This document shows, in pieces, positions 33,431-52,486 of a stretch of 64,000 bases of DNA. Numbering within the stretch: position 1 is the first letter of the stretch; the number at the start of each line of letters is the position of its first letter. The notes under the pieces were generated by a model. The model saw only the letters and a list, made by a program, of their open reading frames with translations. It was not told the origin of the DNA and did not search any database. The translations under genes and the position numbers were made by a program. This DNA is from Synechococcus sp. CC9616 (lineage in GTDB: Bacteria; Cyanobacteriota; Cyanobacteriia; PCC-6307; Cyanobiaceae): assembly GCF_000515235.1 (NCBI RefSeq), contig NZ_KI911558.1, positions 1,347,217 to 1,411,216 on the forward strand, written 5' to 3'.

Positions 33431-35185
33431 TCAGGAAGCAGAGGTTGCCGACCGCGGACGAAGCGTCAGGGCACAGAGCACAAGCACAAGCAGGCATCCC
33501 CAGCCAAGCCACTGCTGATGGAGCAGGAAGGCACCGATCCCGAGCAATCCCCCGAACAGCACACCATTCGCCAGAAGAAACCGTCGAAGCAGCTCCGGCA
33601 GGGTGTCAACGGCGTCCACATCGAAACGTTCACGCCAGCGTTTCCAACCGGGACCTGGGGGCCGAACCTGACGCACGAAACGCTCAAGCACCTCATCTGA
33701 TTCCGGAGGAGTTGTCAACATCACCGCCAGCCAGACGACAGCTGAACTCACGGTGATCACCGTCAGGCGAATCCCGAAATCTTCGATGCGCAGCAGCGGA
33801 ATCACCGAGGTGAACAGACCGACAATGAAGCCGCAGAGCATGGCTGCCAGCTCGGCGGCCGCATTCACGCGCCACCAGAACCAGCGCAACACCAGGACAA
33901 CGCCAGGGCCTGATCCAATCGCGATCACCAGCCGGAACACCGTTCCGATACTGTCGCTCACCAAAGCGGTGATCACCCCAAGCACCAGGAGCAGCACGGT
34001 GGTGAGCTGGCCGATCAGCAAGAGTTCAGCGGATTTGGCATTGGGGCGGAGAAAGCGTTGGTAGAGGTCATGGGTGAGGTAGCTGGCCCCCCAGTTCACC
34101 GAGGTGCTGACCGTGCTCATGAATGCGGCCACCAAGGAGACCACCACTAGACCAAGGGCAACAGGAGGCAAAAGCTCAACCGCAAGCGCCGGGTAGCTCA
34201 ACTCCCAATCGCTTTGCGCGGGCAGCAGCACCAGGGCGGACAAGGCCACCACCACCCAGAGCCAGCTACGGATCAGGTAATTAACCACCAGAAAAACCCA
34301 ACCGGCGAGGCGCGCCTGCTGCTCATCCCGGGTGGCCAGCATCCGTTGAATGAATTCTCCACCGCCGTCGCTGCGTCGAAAACTCCACCACTGAATCGCC
34401 AGATAAGCCGTAAACATCGGCACGCTGATGCCGGCACCTTCAAGCCAGTTCATCCCATTGCCGTCCCAGGTCCAGGGCACGATGCTGAGAAGTTCGGGGC
34501 GCCCGAGGTTCTCAAGTCGCTCGAGCAATTGACCCATGCCACCCGCCGCATGCAGGGCTGCGATCGCGACAGCAAGCGCACCGGCCAAAGCCAGAACCAA
34601 TTGCAAAAGGTCATTGACGACCACAGCCCAGAGGCCACCGGCGACCGTGTAACTGACCACCAACAGGGCCACAACAGCCATCAGCCAGACCGTATCGCTG
34701 ATCCCAAGGGCGGCTGGTTCTCCGGAGACGATGCCCAGCGCTTCAACCACCTTGCGCAGCGCCAGGAAGGCATACCCAATCCCAATGCAGTTCACCGGCA
34801 GGGCGAGCAGAAACGCCTTGACACCGCGCAACAAGGCCGCGACAGGCCCTCCGTAACGAAGCTCGGTGAAGGCCGCATCCGTGAGGACGCCACTGCGGCG
34901 CCACAAGGGTGCAAAAACGACCGCCATCGCCACATGGGCCAGGCCGAAACTCCACCATTCCCAGTTACCGGCGAGCCCCCTGGTCCCAACCAGGCCAGCG
35001 ACGTAGAGAGGCGTATCGATCGAGAAGGTCGTGGCCGCCATCGAGGCGCCAGCCAGCCAGCCGCTGAGGCTGCGGCCAGCCACAAAGAAATCATCTTCTC
35101 CCCTGTTGCGACGCGCCAACCAAAGGCCCAGCACCAACGTCAGAACGAGGTAAAGAACCAAAAGGAACCAATCAATTAATGCCAT
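33431..35185 (-). CDS. Sodium:solute symporter family transporter
   Basis: The 584-aa membrane protein has about 13-14 hydrophobic segments and follows the SSS pattern. It starts with DWFLLVLYLVLTLVLGLWLARR, then GRSLSGWLAGASMAATTFSIDTP (a hallmark of the family's first sodium-site loop), KAFLLALPVNCIG, and SLVAAFMSTVSTSVNWGASYLTHDLYQRF, typical of the fifth to eighth helix region. Members import sugars, amino acids or other organic solutes with sodium; this one may take up an organic solute from seawater. The substrate cannot be told. A long opposite-strand frame over this gene is not coding. Confidence 0.9.
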   Translation of the reverse strand: MALIDWFLLVLYLVLTLVLGLWLARRNRGEDDFFVAGRSLSGWLAGASMAATTFSIDTPLYVAGLVGTRGLAGNWEWWSFGLAHVAMAVVFAPLWRRSGVLTDAAFTELRYGGPVAALLRGVKAFLLALPVNCIGIGYAFLALRKVVEALGIVSGEPAALGISDTVWLMAVVALLVVSYTVAGGLWAVVVNDLLQLVLALAGALAVAIAALHAAGGMGQLLERLENLGRPELLSIVPWTWDGNGMNWLEGAGISVPMFTAYLAIQWWSFRRSDGGGEFIQRMLATRDEQQARLAGWVFLVVNYLIRSWLWVVVALSALVLLPAQSDWELSYPALAVELLPPVALGLVVVSLVAAFMSTVSTSVNWGASYLTHDLYQRFLRPNAKSAELLLIGQLTTVLLLVLGVITALVSDSIGTVFRLVIAIGSGPGVVLVLRWFWWRVNAAAELAAMLCGFIVGLFTSVIPLLRIEDFGIRLTVITVSSAVVWLAVMLTTPPESDEVLERFVRQVRPPGPGWKRWRERFDVDAVDTLPELLRRFLLANGVLFGGLLGIGAFLLHQQWLGWGCLLVLVLCALTLRPRSATSAS

Positions 35186-35570
35186 TCACCTCAGAGACGT
35201 AATCCAAATCTGGAACAGTTCGATACAAACTTTCCAGAGTCTTTCACATCAACACAAAAAGCAGCTCAAAGACAAGAAAAACAGAACAAGGCTTGTCAAT
35301 TCAAGACAACATTAACTGAAGGACTTTTAAACGTTATCGCAACTTGATTGCCACCAAATCCGTTCACTCGCGCACTCCACGAAATAGATAATTCCACCTA
35401 TATCAACACAGCTTGTAAATAAAAATCAAAAGAAAAGGCTGAATACAACAGCCGCAATGGAACACAAGATGTCGAATATTCATATCTAGATTTCACTTCA
35501 AGATCATCGTCCACTACTTTTTCAATTCAAAAACACCACTTCAACCATCGCGACCTTTAAAGCGAAAGAC
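35186..35570. other. A+T-rich intergenic stretch
   Basis: This stretch separates the divergent-tail symporter start from the rlmN stop. It is clearly more A+T-rich than the flanking genes. I see no open frame of convincing quality. It contains a candidate terminator for the rlmN transcript (35437-35453) and presumably the symporter promoter, which I could not place with confidence. Confidence 0.5.
35430..35453 (-). terminator. Candidate intrinsic terminator downstream of rlmN
   Basis: On the minus strand GGCTG-TTGTATT-CAGCC forms a 5-bp stem with a 7-base loop and is followed at once by TTTTCTTTTG. It lies about 118 bp after the rlmN stop in the direction of transcription. The stem is short, so strength is uncertain. 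Confidence 0.4.
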
Positions 35571-42841
<7,271 letters not shown>

Positions 42842-42901
42842 GGACGGATAAGGAAAGAAGGGCTGTCAATCAGTGCGAACGCAAGTGGTGCGTTTGGTCC
42901 G

Positions 42902-45900
42902 TCAGTCCTCGTCGTAATCCGCAACGCCGAGGGATTCGTAGGTGGGGCGGCTGGGGGTGCTGCGACGTGGGTTCACGTCCTGCATCAGATCCACCTCCTT
43001 GCCTTCATCGGTGTAGACCGCGATGTCCAGTCCCAGGGACTGCAATTCGCGCATCAGCACCTTGAAAGATTCCGGCGTGCCAGGGCGGGGGATTGGTTTG
43101 CCTTTGACGATGGCGTTGAGTGCCTCGTTGCGGCCCTGCATGTCGTCGGACTTGACCGTGAGCAGTTCCTGCAGGGTGTAGGCCGCGCCGTAGGCCTCCA
43201 GAGCCCACACCTCCATTTCTCCAAGACGCTGACCACCTTGCTGGGCCTTGCCGCCCAGCGGCTGCTGCGTCACCAGGGAGTAAGGGCCGGTGGAGCGTGC
43301 ATGGATCTTGTCGTCAACAAGGTGCACAAGCTTGAGGAAATGGGCGTAGCCCACTGCAACAGGCTGATCGAAGGGCTGGCCCGTGCGGCCGTCATGCAGA
43401 ACGAGCTTGCCCGGATCATCCGAGTTGTAAACCCAGTCCTTGCCAGGCTGCTTGGCAGCTTCCTTGAGGAACGCCTCACAAGTTTTCTGCGACATCTCGG
43501 CGCCGTACATCTCGTCAAAGGGCACGATCCGAACCCGGGAATCCAGGTTGGAGGCAGCCCATCCCATCAGCAGCTCAAAGACCTGACCCACGTTCATGCG
43601 GCTCGGCACGCCAAGGGGGTTGAGGCAGATATCAACCGGAGTGCCATCAGGCAGGTAAGGCATGTCCTCCCGGGGAAGGATGCGGCTGATGATGCCCTTG
43701 TTGCCATGGCGGCCGGCCATTTTGTCGCCGACCTGGATCTTGCGGCGCTGGGCGACATAAACCCGAACCACCATGTTGGCGCCAGGGGGCAACTCGTCAC
43801 CCTGCTCACGGGTGTAAATCCGCACATCCACCACACGGCCTCGCTCGGTGCCGGGCACCCTCAGTGAGTTGTCGCGAACGTCGCGGGCCTTCTCGCCGAA
43901 GATCGCACGGAGCAACTTTTCCTCAGGGGGCTGATCGGATTCGCCCTTCGGCGTCACCTTGCCTACAAGAATGTCGCCACTCTCCACGAAGGCACCGACG
44001 CGGATGATGCCCATCTCGTCGAGGTTGCCAAGGCTCTCCTCAGCGACGTTGGGGATTTCACGCGTGATTTCCTCCGGCCCAAGCTTGGTTTGACGCGCTT
44101 CGATCTCGTATTTCTCGATGTGCACCGAGGTGTAGAGGTCGTCTGTGACCAGACGCTCGCTCACCAGCAGGGCATCCTCGAAGTTGTATCCCTCCCAGGG
44201 CATGTAGGCGATCAGAACGTTCTGACCGAGAGCGATCTCACCCCCCTCACAGGCGGAACCATCCGCCAGGACCTGCCCGACGATGACCGGATCACCGCAA
44301 CGCACGATCGGGCGGTGATTCAGACAGGTGTCCTGGTTGGAGCGCTGATATTTCTGCAGAAAATGGGTGTGGTCGTTTCCGTCCTCGTCGTTAACGACGA
44401 TGGCCGTGGCATCCACAAACGTGACCGTGCCATTCACACGGGAGATCGGCACCATGCCGGAGTCGCGAGCAACCTGAGTCTCCAGACCTGTCCCCACCAG
44501 GGCCCGTTCCGGTCGCAGCAGAGGCACGGCTTGCCGCTGCATGTTTGAACCCATCAGAGCGCGGTTGGCATCGTCGTGCTCCAGGAAGGGGATCAGTGAG
44601 GCGGCCACTGAAATCACCTGCACCGGAGACAGGGCGACGTAGTCGACCTGCTCTGGGGGCACCTTTTCAAAATCCTGCCTGTAACGGACTGGAATCAGAT
44701 CGGCCTTGATCCGGCCGTCGTCATCCGTCGCCACATCACCAGGAGCAACCCGCACCTCGTCCTCACGATCGGCGGAGAGGTAAATGGGATCACCCTGCCG
44801 CTGAACAACGCCGCCCTCGACTTTCCAGAAGGGGGTCTCGATAAAGCCGTACTCATTCACCCTCGCGTGTGTCGCGAGCGAATTGATCAGACCGGCATTG
44901 GGGCCTTCAGGCGTTTCAATCGGGCAAAGACGTCCGTAATGGGACGGATGAATATCGCGGACAGCAAAACCGGCTCGTTCCCGGGTGAGACCCCCTGGTC
45001 CCAGAGCTGAGATTCGGCGTTTGTGGGTGAGCTCAGCCAGGGGGTTGGTCTGATCCATGAACTGGCTCAGCTGACTGGAGCCAAAGAACTCCTTGATCGC
45101 CGCCACCAGGGGCTTGGGGTTGACCAGCTGTGCAGGGGTGAGTGAATCGGTCTCACCAACGGTCATCCGCTCCTTGATGATTCGCTCAAGACGGTTCAGA
45201 CCAACGCGAACCTGGTTCTGAAGCAATTCACCCACCGAACGCACACGACGGTTACCGAGGTGGTCGATGTCATCAAGACTGGCGCCGCCGACATCAAGCT
45301 CCAGATTGATCAGGTAATCAAGGGTGGACAGCACATCCTCATGGGTGAGGGTGCGCACCGTGTCGGGAATCGTGAGACGTAATTTCTTGTTGATCTTGTA
45401 GCGACCAACCCGGCCAAGGTCATACCGCTTGGGATCAAAGAAACGGGTTTGCAGCAGCTGTTGGCCGCCGCTGACCGAGGGGGGCTCACCCGGCCTGAGC
45501 TTCTTGTAAAGCTCCAGCAATGCCTGGTCTTCAGAGCTGATGCCTTCGTCGTTGGCAGCATCAATCGACTTTTTGTAGAACTCCGGGTGGCGCAGCTTGT
45601 CGACCACGTCGTTATCCGACAGGCCCATGGCCCGCATCAACACGTGGGCATTGATCTTGCGGGTCTTGTCGACGCGAACGTGGAGCAGTGAGTTTTTATC
45701 AGTCTCAAACTTCAACCAGGCGCCTCGGTTCGGGATGACGCTGGCGTTGTATGTGCGACGTCCGTTCTTATCCTGTTCGTCCTTGAAGTAAACGCCTGGG
45801 CTGCGAACGATCTGATTAACAATCACGCGCTCAGCACCGTTGATAATGAAGGTGCCGCGCTCAGTCATCAGCGGGAGTTCGCCGATGAAGACCTCCTGCT

Positions 45901-46195
45901 CCTTGATCTCGCCAGTCTCTTTGTTGACGAGACGGCAGGTCACATACATCTGAGATGCAAACGTGGCATCGCGACGCTTGGCCTCTTCCACGTCATGGCG
46001 AGGACGCTTCAGTCGGTACTCGCTACCGATGAAATGCAGCTCTAATTTGCCGGTGTAATCGGTGATCGGAGAGAAGCTCTCAAGCTCCTCGATCAAACCC
46101 TTATCCAGAAACCACTTAAAACTGGCCCGCTGCACCTCCACCAGATCTGGGAGGTAGGTGGCGGTCTTGGCGACCTGAATCGCGCTGCTGCTCAT
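42902..46195 (-). CDS. rpoB: RNA polymerase beta subunit, RpoB
   Basis: The 1097-aa beta subunit has [19 protein letters not shown] with the following [21 protein letters not shown] (the rifampicin-pocket side of the fork), [39 protein letters not shown], and a C-terminal [18 protein letters not shown] clamp segment. The length is normal for cyanobacteria, which lack the large insertions of enterobacterial beta. It is preceded by a 282-bp gap holding its promoter, and followed by rpoC1. Confidence 0.97.
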   Translation of the reverse strand: MSSSAIQVAKTATYLPDLVEVQRASFKWFLDKGLIEELESFSPITDYTGKLELHFIGSEYRLKRPRHDVEEAKRRDATFASQMYVTCRLVNKETGEIKEQEVFIGELPLMTERGTFIINGAERVIVNQIVRSPGVYFKDEQDKNGRRTYNASVIPNRGAWLKFETDKNSLLHVRVDKTRKINAHVLMRAMGLSDNDVVDKLRHPEFYKKSIDAANDEGISSEDQALLELYKKLRPGEPPSVSGGQQLLQTRFFDPKRYDLGRVGRYKINKKLRLTIPDTVRTLTHEDVLSTLDYLINLELDVGGASLDDIDHLGNRRVRSVGELLQNQVRVGLNRLERIIKERMTVGETDSLTPAQLVNPKPLVAAIKEFFGSSQLSQFMDQTNPLAELTHKRRISALGPGGLTRERAGFAVRDIHPSHYGRLCPIETPEGPNAGLINSLATHARVNEYGFIETPFWKVEGGVVQRQGDPIYLSADREDEVRVAPGDVATDDDGRIKADLIPVRYRQDFEKVPPEQVDYVALSPVQVISVAASLIPFLEHDDANRALMGSNMQRQAVPLLRPERALVGTGLETQVARDSGMVPISRVNGTVTFVDATAIVVNDEDGNDHTHFLQKYQRSNQDTCLNHRPIVRCGDPVIVGQVLADGSACEGGEIALGQNVLIAYMPWEGYNFEDALLVSERLVTDDLYTSVHIEKYEIEARQTKLGPEEITREIPNVAEESLGNLDEMGIIRVGAFVESGDILVGKVTPKGESDQPPEEKLLRAIFGEKARDVRDNSLRVPGTERGRVVDVRIYTREQGDELPPGANMVVRVYVAQRRKIQVGDKMAGRHGNKGIISRILPREDMPYLPDGTPVDICLNPLGVPSRMNVGQVFELLMGWAASNLDSRVRIVPFDEMYGAEMSQKTCEAFLKEAAKQPGKDWVYNSDDPGKLVLHDGRTGQPFDQPVAVGYAHFLKLVHLVDDKIHARSTGPYSLVTQQPLGGKAQQGGQRLGEMEVWALEAYGAAYTLQELLTVKSDDMQGRNEALNAIVKGKPIPRPGTPESFKVLMRELQSLGLDIAVYTDEGKEVDLMQDVNPRRSTPSRPTYESLGVADYDED

Positions 46196-46477
46196 GCGGG
46201 GACCCGACTGAGAGGACGAAGGGACGAAGGCCTGATCAGATGAAATCAGTTCACCGACAAAGATCGAAAACCATCACAAGCACTGCAAACCACCCCCTCA
46301 AAGAGCGGTCGCAGGGTGATGGAGTTCAGAGATCGCGGGTCAGATCAGCTGACAACAACAAGTGCACCGGAAGGGAATGGACTCTTCGGGGCCCATGAGA
46401 TTGGAGATTCCAATCCATGGCCAGGCCAATACAACATCTTACACCTCAAGGGTGCATTGGCTAGGCCGGGTTACCGA
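46196..46477. other. Non-coding leader region upstream of rpoB
   Basis: The 282 bp between the rpoB start and the tatD stop (both minus strand) show no convincing gene. The rpoB promoter is expected here. I saw no unambiguous -35/-10 pair and no strong intrinsic terminator after tatD, so read-through from tatD is possible. Confidence 0.4.
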
Positions 46478-47296
46478 TTACGGAAGTTGGAACAGGCGCC
46501 GAGCATTGGCGGTGCTGCTGGCGGCCACGCAAGCGAGATCAACACCGCGAAGCTCAGCCACTCGAGCGGCCACGGATGCCACAAACGCCGGCTCATTACG
46601 CTTTCCACGACGTGGAACGGGGGCGAGAAATGGGCAATCGGTTTCCACGAGGAAGCGATCTTCGGGGACACGGCGGGCACACTCGTGGGTTGGAACTGCC
46701 TTGGGGAAGGTGACCGTGCCGCTGAAGCTGATGTGAAAACCGAGCTCGAGGAATCCATCCATTTCTTCAGGGGTTCCGCCCCAGCAATGCATCACGCCGG
46801 CTGGACAACGCCCTTGTGAACGGCGTGAACGCAGCTCGGCCAACATCGGTTCGGCCGCATCACGGCAATGAATGATCACCGGCAGATCAAGTTCAACAGC
46901 CAGATCCAACTGCGGGCGCAGAACCTGGAGCTGTTCCTCCAGATTGTTTTGCCGAAATAAATCGAGTCCCAGTTCACCGATGGCGACCACGCGTTCATCG
47001 TCCAGGGCCGAGCGCCTTAGCAATGCCTGCGTATCCGCCTGCCAGTGCTCTGTGTCCAGCGGGTGAACCCCGACGGAGTAGCGCAGCTCTGGAAATCGAT
47101 CAGCCAGAGCTCTGATCGCCGGAATCTCGGACGGCTCTACACAGGCATGAAGCAGAGCAGTCACGCCCGCTTCGCGCCAGCGCGCTGCAACATCATCGAG
47201 ATCGTCATCGAAGCTGCGGAACACGATGTGACAGTGACTGTCAATCAGCGTGGGTGTGGACGTCACGGGGAGCTGAATCGCGCCTTCGCTCCCCAT
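46478..47296 (-). CDS. tatD: TatD-family metal-dependent hydrolase (DNase)
   Basis: The 272-aa amidohydrolase-fold protein has the metal-binding DSHCHIVF, GELGLDLFR, the HCRDA and MHCWGG histidines and VETDCPFLAPVP, the full set of TatD metal ligands. TatD proteins are 3'-5' exonucleases acting in DNA repair and turnover. The ATG at 47294-47296 lies 15 bp after rpsT on the same strand. It precedes rpoB by 282 bp. Confidence 0.92.
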   Translation of the reverse strand: MGSEGAIQLPVTSTPTLIDSHCHIVFRSFDDDLDDVAARWREAGVTALLHACVEPSEIPAIRALADRFPELRYSVGVHPLDTEHWQADTQALLRRSALDDERVVAIGELGLDLFRQNNLEEQLQVLRPQLDLAVELDLPVIIHCRDAAEPMLAELRSRRSQGRCPAGVMHCWGGTPEEMDGFLELGFHISFSGTVTFPKAVPTHECARRVPEDRFLVETDCPFLAPVPRRGKRNEPAFVASVAARVAELRGVDLACVAASSTANARRLFQLP

Positions 47297-47311
47297 TGTG
47301 CCGAGTGCAAC

Positions 47312-47701
<390 letters not shown>

Positions 47702-47705
47702 TCAC

Positions 47706-49040
47706 TTGCCTGTAAGCAGCGCGGTTCATGAGGTGGATGGCCCGGCACCCTTCCCGCTGCGCTTGGTGCGGGATCTCGAGACTGCAGCGAAGGAGTTACG
47801 GCGTCTGACGTCGCGGACCACCAGCGATCAACAGGGCGATGCTCGCGAACGGGTCGATCAGATCCTGGAGGATGTCTGCCGCCGAGGCGACGCCGCGGTT
47901 CAGGAGTTCACCGAACGCTTCGATGGCTTTCGGCCTGAGCCGATTGCGGTTCCCACCGGTTGTCTTGAGCAGGCATGGCGAGAGCTTCCACCGGATCTGC
48001 GTGATGCTCTCGAGCTGGCCTGCCGCCGAATTCAGGAATTTCATCAGCGACAACGCCCCACGGATATCTCCATGCAGGGTCCTCATGGGGAGCAGCTCGG
48101 ACGGCGCTGGAGACCGGTTCAACGGGCTGGGCTCTATGTCCCTGGAGGACGGGCCGCCTATCCCAGCACCGTGCTGATGAATGCCGTTCCAGCCCGAGTG
48201 GCGGGCGTGGAGGAGATTGTGATCTGTTCACCGGCGGGGTCGGACGGATGCGTGAGCCCCGTTGTGCTCGGTGCCGCTCACCTCGCCGGCGTCAGCCGGG
48301 TGATGCGCATCGGTGGAGCCCAGGCGATCGCCGCGATGGCCTTCGGCACGGACAGCGTTCCGAAAGTGGACGTGATCAGCGGCCCAGGCAATCTCTACGT
48401 AACACTTGCGAAACAAGCCGTTTATGGACGGGTCGGCATCGATTCACTGGCGGGCCCGAGCGAAGTTCTTGTCATCGCCGATCAAAGCGCCAATCCGGCG
48501 ATGGTTGCTGCTGATCTGCTGGCCCAGGCAGAACATGACCCCCTTGCCGCTGCTGTTCTGATCACCACAGACGCCGGACTGGCTGAAAGCATCGGAGCCG
48601 CAGTGAGCCAACAGCTCCTGGATCACCCAAGACGGGAAATCTGCGAAGCATCACTGCGCGACTGGGGATTGGTGATCCTTTGTGAAGACCTGGAGACCTG
48701 TGCCCAACTGAGCGACAGCTTCGCTCCTGAACATCTCGAGCTGCTTGTGGAACGTCCCGAGCCGTTGGCGGAACGGATCCGCAACGCCGGCGCCATTTTC
48801 CTGGGCCCATGGTCACCCGAAGCCGTAGGGGACTATCTCGCCGGACCAAACCACACCTTGCCGACCTGCGGTGCAGCTCGCTTCAGCGGAGCGCTGAGTG
48901 TGGAAACCTTCATGCGCCACAGCTCGATGATCGGATTCAATCGCGCAGCGCTTGAGGCGACCGGTTCAGCCGTTCAACAACTGGCTGGCAGCGAAGGACT
49001 GCACAGCCATGCCGAATCGGTGCGGCTAAGGCTCAACTAA
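47706..49040 (+). CDS. hisD: Histidinol dehydrogenase (HisD)
   Basis: HisD oxidises histidinol to histidine in two NAD-dependent steps with a zinc ion. The 444-aa product shows [60 protein letters not shown], the catalytic [11 protein letters not shown] with the Glu-His pair, and [24 protein letters not shown], all strong HisD features. The most upstream start is TTG at 47706; no earlier ATG fits. It converges with rpiA with a 4-bp overlap of the ends. Confidence 0.95.
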   Translation: MPVSSAVHEVDGPAPFPLRLVRDLETAAKELRRLTSRTTSDQQGDARERVDQILEDVCRRGDAAVQEFTERFDGFRPEPIAVPTGCLEQAWRELPPDLRDALELACRRIQEFHQRQRPTDISMQGPHGEQLGRRWRPVQRAGLYVPGGRAAYPSTVLMNAVPARVAGVEEIVICSPAGSDGCVSPVVLGAAHLAGVSRVMRIGGAQAIAAMAFGTDSVPKVDVISGPGNLYVTLAKQAVYGRVGIDSLAGPSEVLVIADQSANPAMVAADLLAQAEHDPLAAAVLITTDAGLAESIGAAVSQQLLDHPRREICEASLRDWGLVILCEDLETCAQLSDSFAPEHLELLVERPEPLAERIRNAGAIFLGPWSPEAVGDYLAGPNHTLPTCGAARFSGALSVETFMRHSSMIGFNRAALEATGSAVQQLAGSEGLHSHAESVRLRLN

Positions 49041-49750
49041 CGCTTTTCAAGGCTGCGCACACCCGCAACGTCTCCGCTGATTTCGCCGACAAGCACCTCA
49101 TCCGCAAGGTTGACGAACAAACCGTTCTCCAGGACACCGGGAATGTTGTTGATCGCCAGCTCGAGAGCAACGGGGTCAGCAATCCCTCCTTCAAACTTGG
49201 CGTCCAGCACCAGGTTTCCCTGATCCGTGACGATCGGTCCTGCCTTGCGCTGGGCCATCCGCAGCTCCGCATTTCCGCCCATGGAGGTGAGCTGTTGCTG
49301 AACCTGACGCCAGGCCCCAGGCAAGACCTCAACCGGCAACAGGAAGCTGAGGTTGAGGCGATCAACCAGCTTGGTGGAATCAACCACCACCACAAAACGC
49401 TCAGCCCTGGCGGCGACCAGTTTCTCCTGAACGTGGCAGGCCCCACCCCCTTTGATCAGCTGAAACCCCGGGTCCACCTCATCGGCTCCATCGATCGCCA
49501 GATCAATGTGTTCCACCGCATTGAGGCTGAGCAGGGGGATGTTGAGTTCGGCAGCCAGGACCTCCCCCTGAAACGAGGTCGTCACACCGACGATATTTTT
49601 GAGTTCTCCGCTGGCGAGCTTCGAACCCAGAGCCTTGATCATCAAGGCAGCTGTCGAACCTGATCCCAGACCAAGAACCATGCCGTCCTTGATTTGTTCG
49701 ACGGCGGCATCTGCGACCGCCTGCTTCATCTGAGTCTGGAGATCAGCCAA
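49037..49750 (-). CDS. rpiA: Ribose-5-phosphate isomerase A (RpiA)
   Basis: RpiA interconverts ribose-5-phosphate and ribulose-5-phosphate in the Calvin and pentose-phosphate pathways. The 237-aa protein shows [48 protein letters not shown] (catalytic Asp and Glu region), and [11 protein letters not shown]. The start is taken as TTG at 49748-49750; an ATG at 49727-49729 is the alternative. It is a core carbon-fixation gene and converges on hisD. Confidence 0.95.
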   Translation of the reverse strand: MADLQTQMKQAVADAAVEQIKDGMVLGLGSGSTAALMIKALGSKLASGELKNIVGVTTSFQGEVLAAELNIPLLSLNAVEHIDLAIDGADEVDPGFQLIKGGGACHVQEKLVAARAERFVVVVDSTKLVDRLNLSFLLPVEVLPGAWRQVQQQLTSMGGNAELRMAQRKAGPIVTDQGNLVLDAKFEGGIADPVALELAINNIPGVLENGLFVNLADEVLVGEISGDVAGVRSLEKR

Positions 49751-49787
49751 CGCGCCAAAAGAAACTGGCGGGAACGTAGCAAGGTGT

Positions 49788-51171
<1,384 letters not shown>

Positions 51172-52038
51172 ATGCATTTCTCCAAGTTTCTGGCATCTGG
51201 AGCAGCCCTGGTTGCCATTGCTGCTCCTTTGGTGTGTGGCCCCAAAGCATCTGCTCAAAGCCTTGAGCTGAAAGCGGTCATTCTTGAAGAGGTCAAACCC
51301 CTCTACACCAAAACCGAAAACGGCTACGAAGGTTTCGGGGTAGACATGCTGGAGCAGATCCGCATTCAGTCCGGGCGTCGCACGGTCTCTTACCAAGTGG
51401 CATCGTCCGTCAAGGACGGCTTGGGAGCCGTGGTTTCTGGAAAGGCAGACATCGCTTGTGGCGTTGCTTTTACATGGGGCAGAGCAGCCACGCTCAGTTA
51501 CAGCCTCCCGTTCGCCATCGGAGGCACCCGCCTTCTTACAGCCAGCAATACGACGATTGATGGAACACCAGATTCCCTGACCGGAACAACCGTTGGCGTG
51601 GTCAAGGACTCCGCATCGGCAATGGTCTTAAAAAGCGTCATCCCTGGTGTCAATCTCAAACCTTTCGCCACGCCTGCTGATGCGCTGTCAGCCTTCAATT
51701 CAGGCGAAATCAGCGCCCTGGGCGGTGGCACGCTTTGGCTTGCTGCGAACAGCAGCGCCAGCAGCACAGATCTCGTACCGCTTCGTCCTTATGGACGTGC
51801 AGGGATTGGCTGCATCGTGAACCAAAAAAATGGGAGTTTGCTTTCCTCCACCAACATTGCTGTCGGCCAGGTGATGCAGTCCTATGTGGATGGTGATGCT
51901 GGAACCCGCGAAATGGTCAACCGTTGGATCGGACCGACAAGCAGCGTGAAACTCACCGAAACAGCCATCACCGGGCTGTATTCGTTGATCCTGAGCACCA
52001 CAGCTGAGATGTCGACCTCCGTCACGGCAGGCATTTGA
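51172..52038 (+). CDS. grrP: Extracellular substrate-binding-like orphan protein GrrP
   Basis: The 288-aa protein has a signal peptide (LASGAALVAIAAPLVCGPKASA) and the layout of a family 3 solute-binding protein: ENGYEGFGVDMLEQIRIQSGR, GKADIACGVAFTWGRAATLSYSLPFAIGGTRLLTA, and GTTVGVVKDSASAMVLK. No transporter permease or ATPase gene is nearby, matching the 'orphan' GrrP type that precedes grrA and grrM in cyanobacteria. It may bind the mature peptide or a precursor in the periplasm; this is inference. It is followed by grrA at 62 bp. Confidence 0.85.
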   Translation: MHFSKFLASGAALVAIAAPLVCGPKASAQSLELKAVILEEVKPLYTKTENGYEGFGVDMLEQIRIQSGRRTVSYQVASSVKDGLGAVVSGKADIACGVAFTWGRAATLSYSLPFAIGGTRLLTASNTTIDGTPDSLTGTTVGVVKDSASAMVLKSVIPGVNLKPFATPADALSAFNSGEISALGGGTLWLAANSSASSTDLVPLRPYGRAGIGCIVNQKNGSLLSSTNIAVGQVMQSYVDGDAGTREMVNRWIGPTSSVKLTETAITGLYSLILSTTAEMSTSVTAGI

Positions 52039-52099
52039 CGGCGTTCAGCCCAACTGCGATTCGACGTCACAACCAAGGACCAAACCTCTACAGAAACCG

Positions 52100-52486
52100 A
52101 TGAAACGCTCATTAATCGCCTTCCAAGCTCTGCTGGCCTCCAGTGCCGTGATCTGCCAGAGCGCAGAAGCCTCCTCCGTTTACAACACCCCAGATCAGCT
52201 CGAATCGAACTCCCTCGAGTCACGCATCGAAAAGGCCCGCAGCGGCAACTGGAGCGGCCTTCTCCAGTCCGTTGACCTCGATGGCGAGCTCGTCGCCAAG
52301 GGCAAATGGGGCAATGGCGGTGGCCACAAGTTCAAGAACAGCCGCGGCTCCGGTAAGTGGAAGAACGGCAAAGGCGGCAGCAAGTGGAGCAACAGTCGGC
52401 CCAAGTGGGGTAACGGCTCCTATTACGGCGGCTGGAAGAACGGTGGCGGCTGGAAAAACGGCGGCGGCGGTTTCGTGAACTGGTGA
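52100..52486 (+). CDS. grrA: GrrA-family RiPP precursor with eight aromatic-X-Asn motifs
   Basis: The 128-aa precursor has a signal-peptide-like N-terminus (residues 1-24, RSLIAFQALLASSAVICQSAEA) and a leader up to about 66. The Gly/Lys/Asn-rich core holds eight motifs of aromatic-X-Asn: W70-G-N, F78-K-N, W87-K-N, W96-S-N, W103-G-N, W112-K-N, W118-K-N and F125-V-N, with a final Trp128. In known three-residue cyclophane (triceptide) peptides, a GrrM-type enzyme links the aromatic ring to the beta-carbon of the third residue in such motifs. The stop overlaps the grrM GTG. Motif spacing is partly regular (mostly 6-9 residues). Confidence 0.9.
   Translation: MKRSLIAFQALLASSAVICQSAEASSVYNTPDQLESNSLESRIEKARSGNWSGLLQSVDLDGELVAKGKWGNGGGHKFKNSRGSGKWKNGKGGSKWSNSRPKWGNGSYYGGWKNGGGWKNGGGGFVNW

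Noticed and set aside
34214..35179. 321-codon plus-strand frame
   Set aside because: Antisense to the sodium:solute symporter; Gln/His/Arg-rich composition typical of a shadow frame.
46471..46819. Overlapping ORFs on both strands near the tatD end
   Set aside because: They are shadows of tatD; the 282-bp gap before rpoB itself has no convincing gene.
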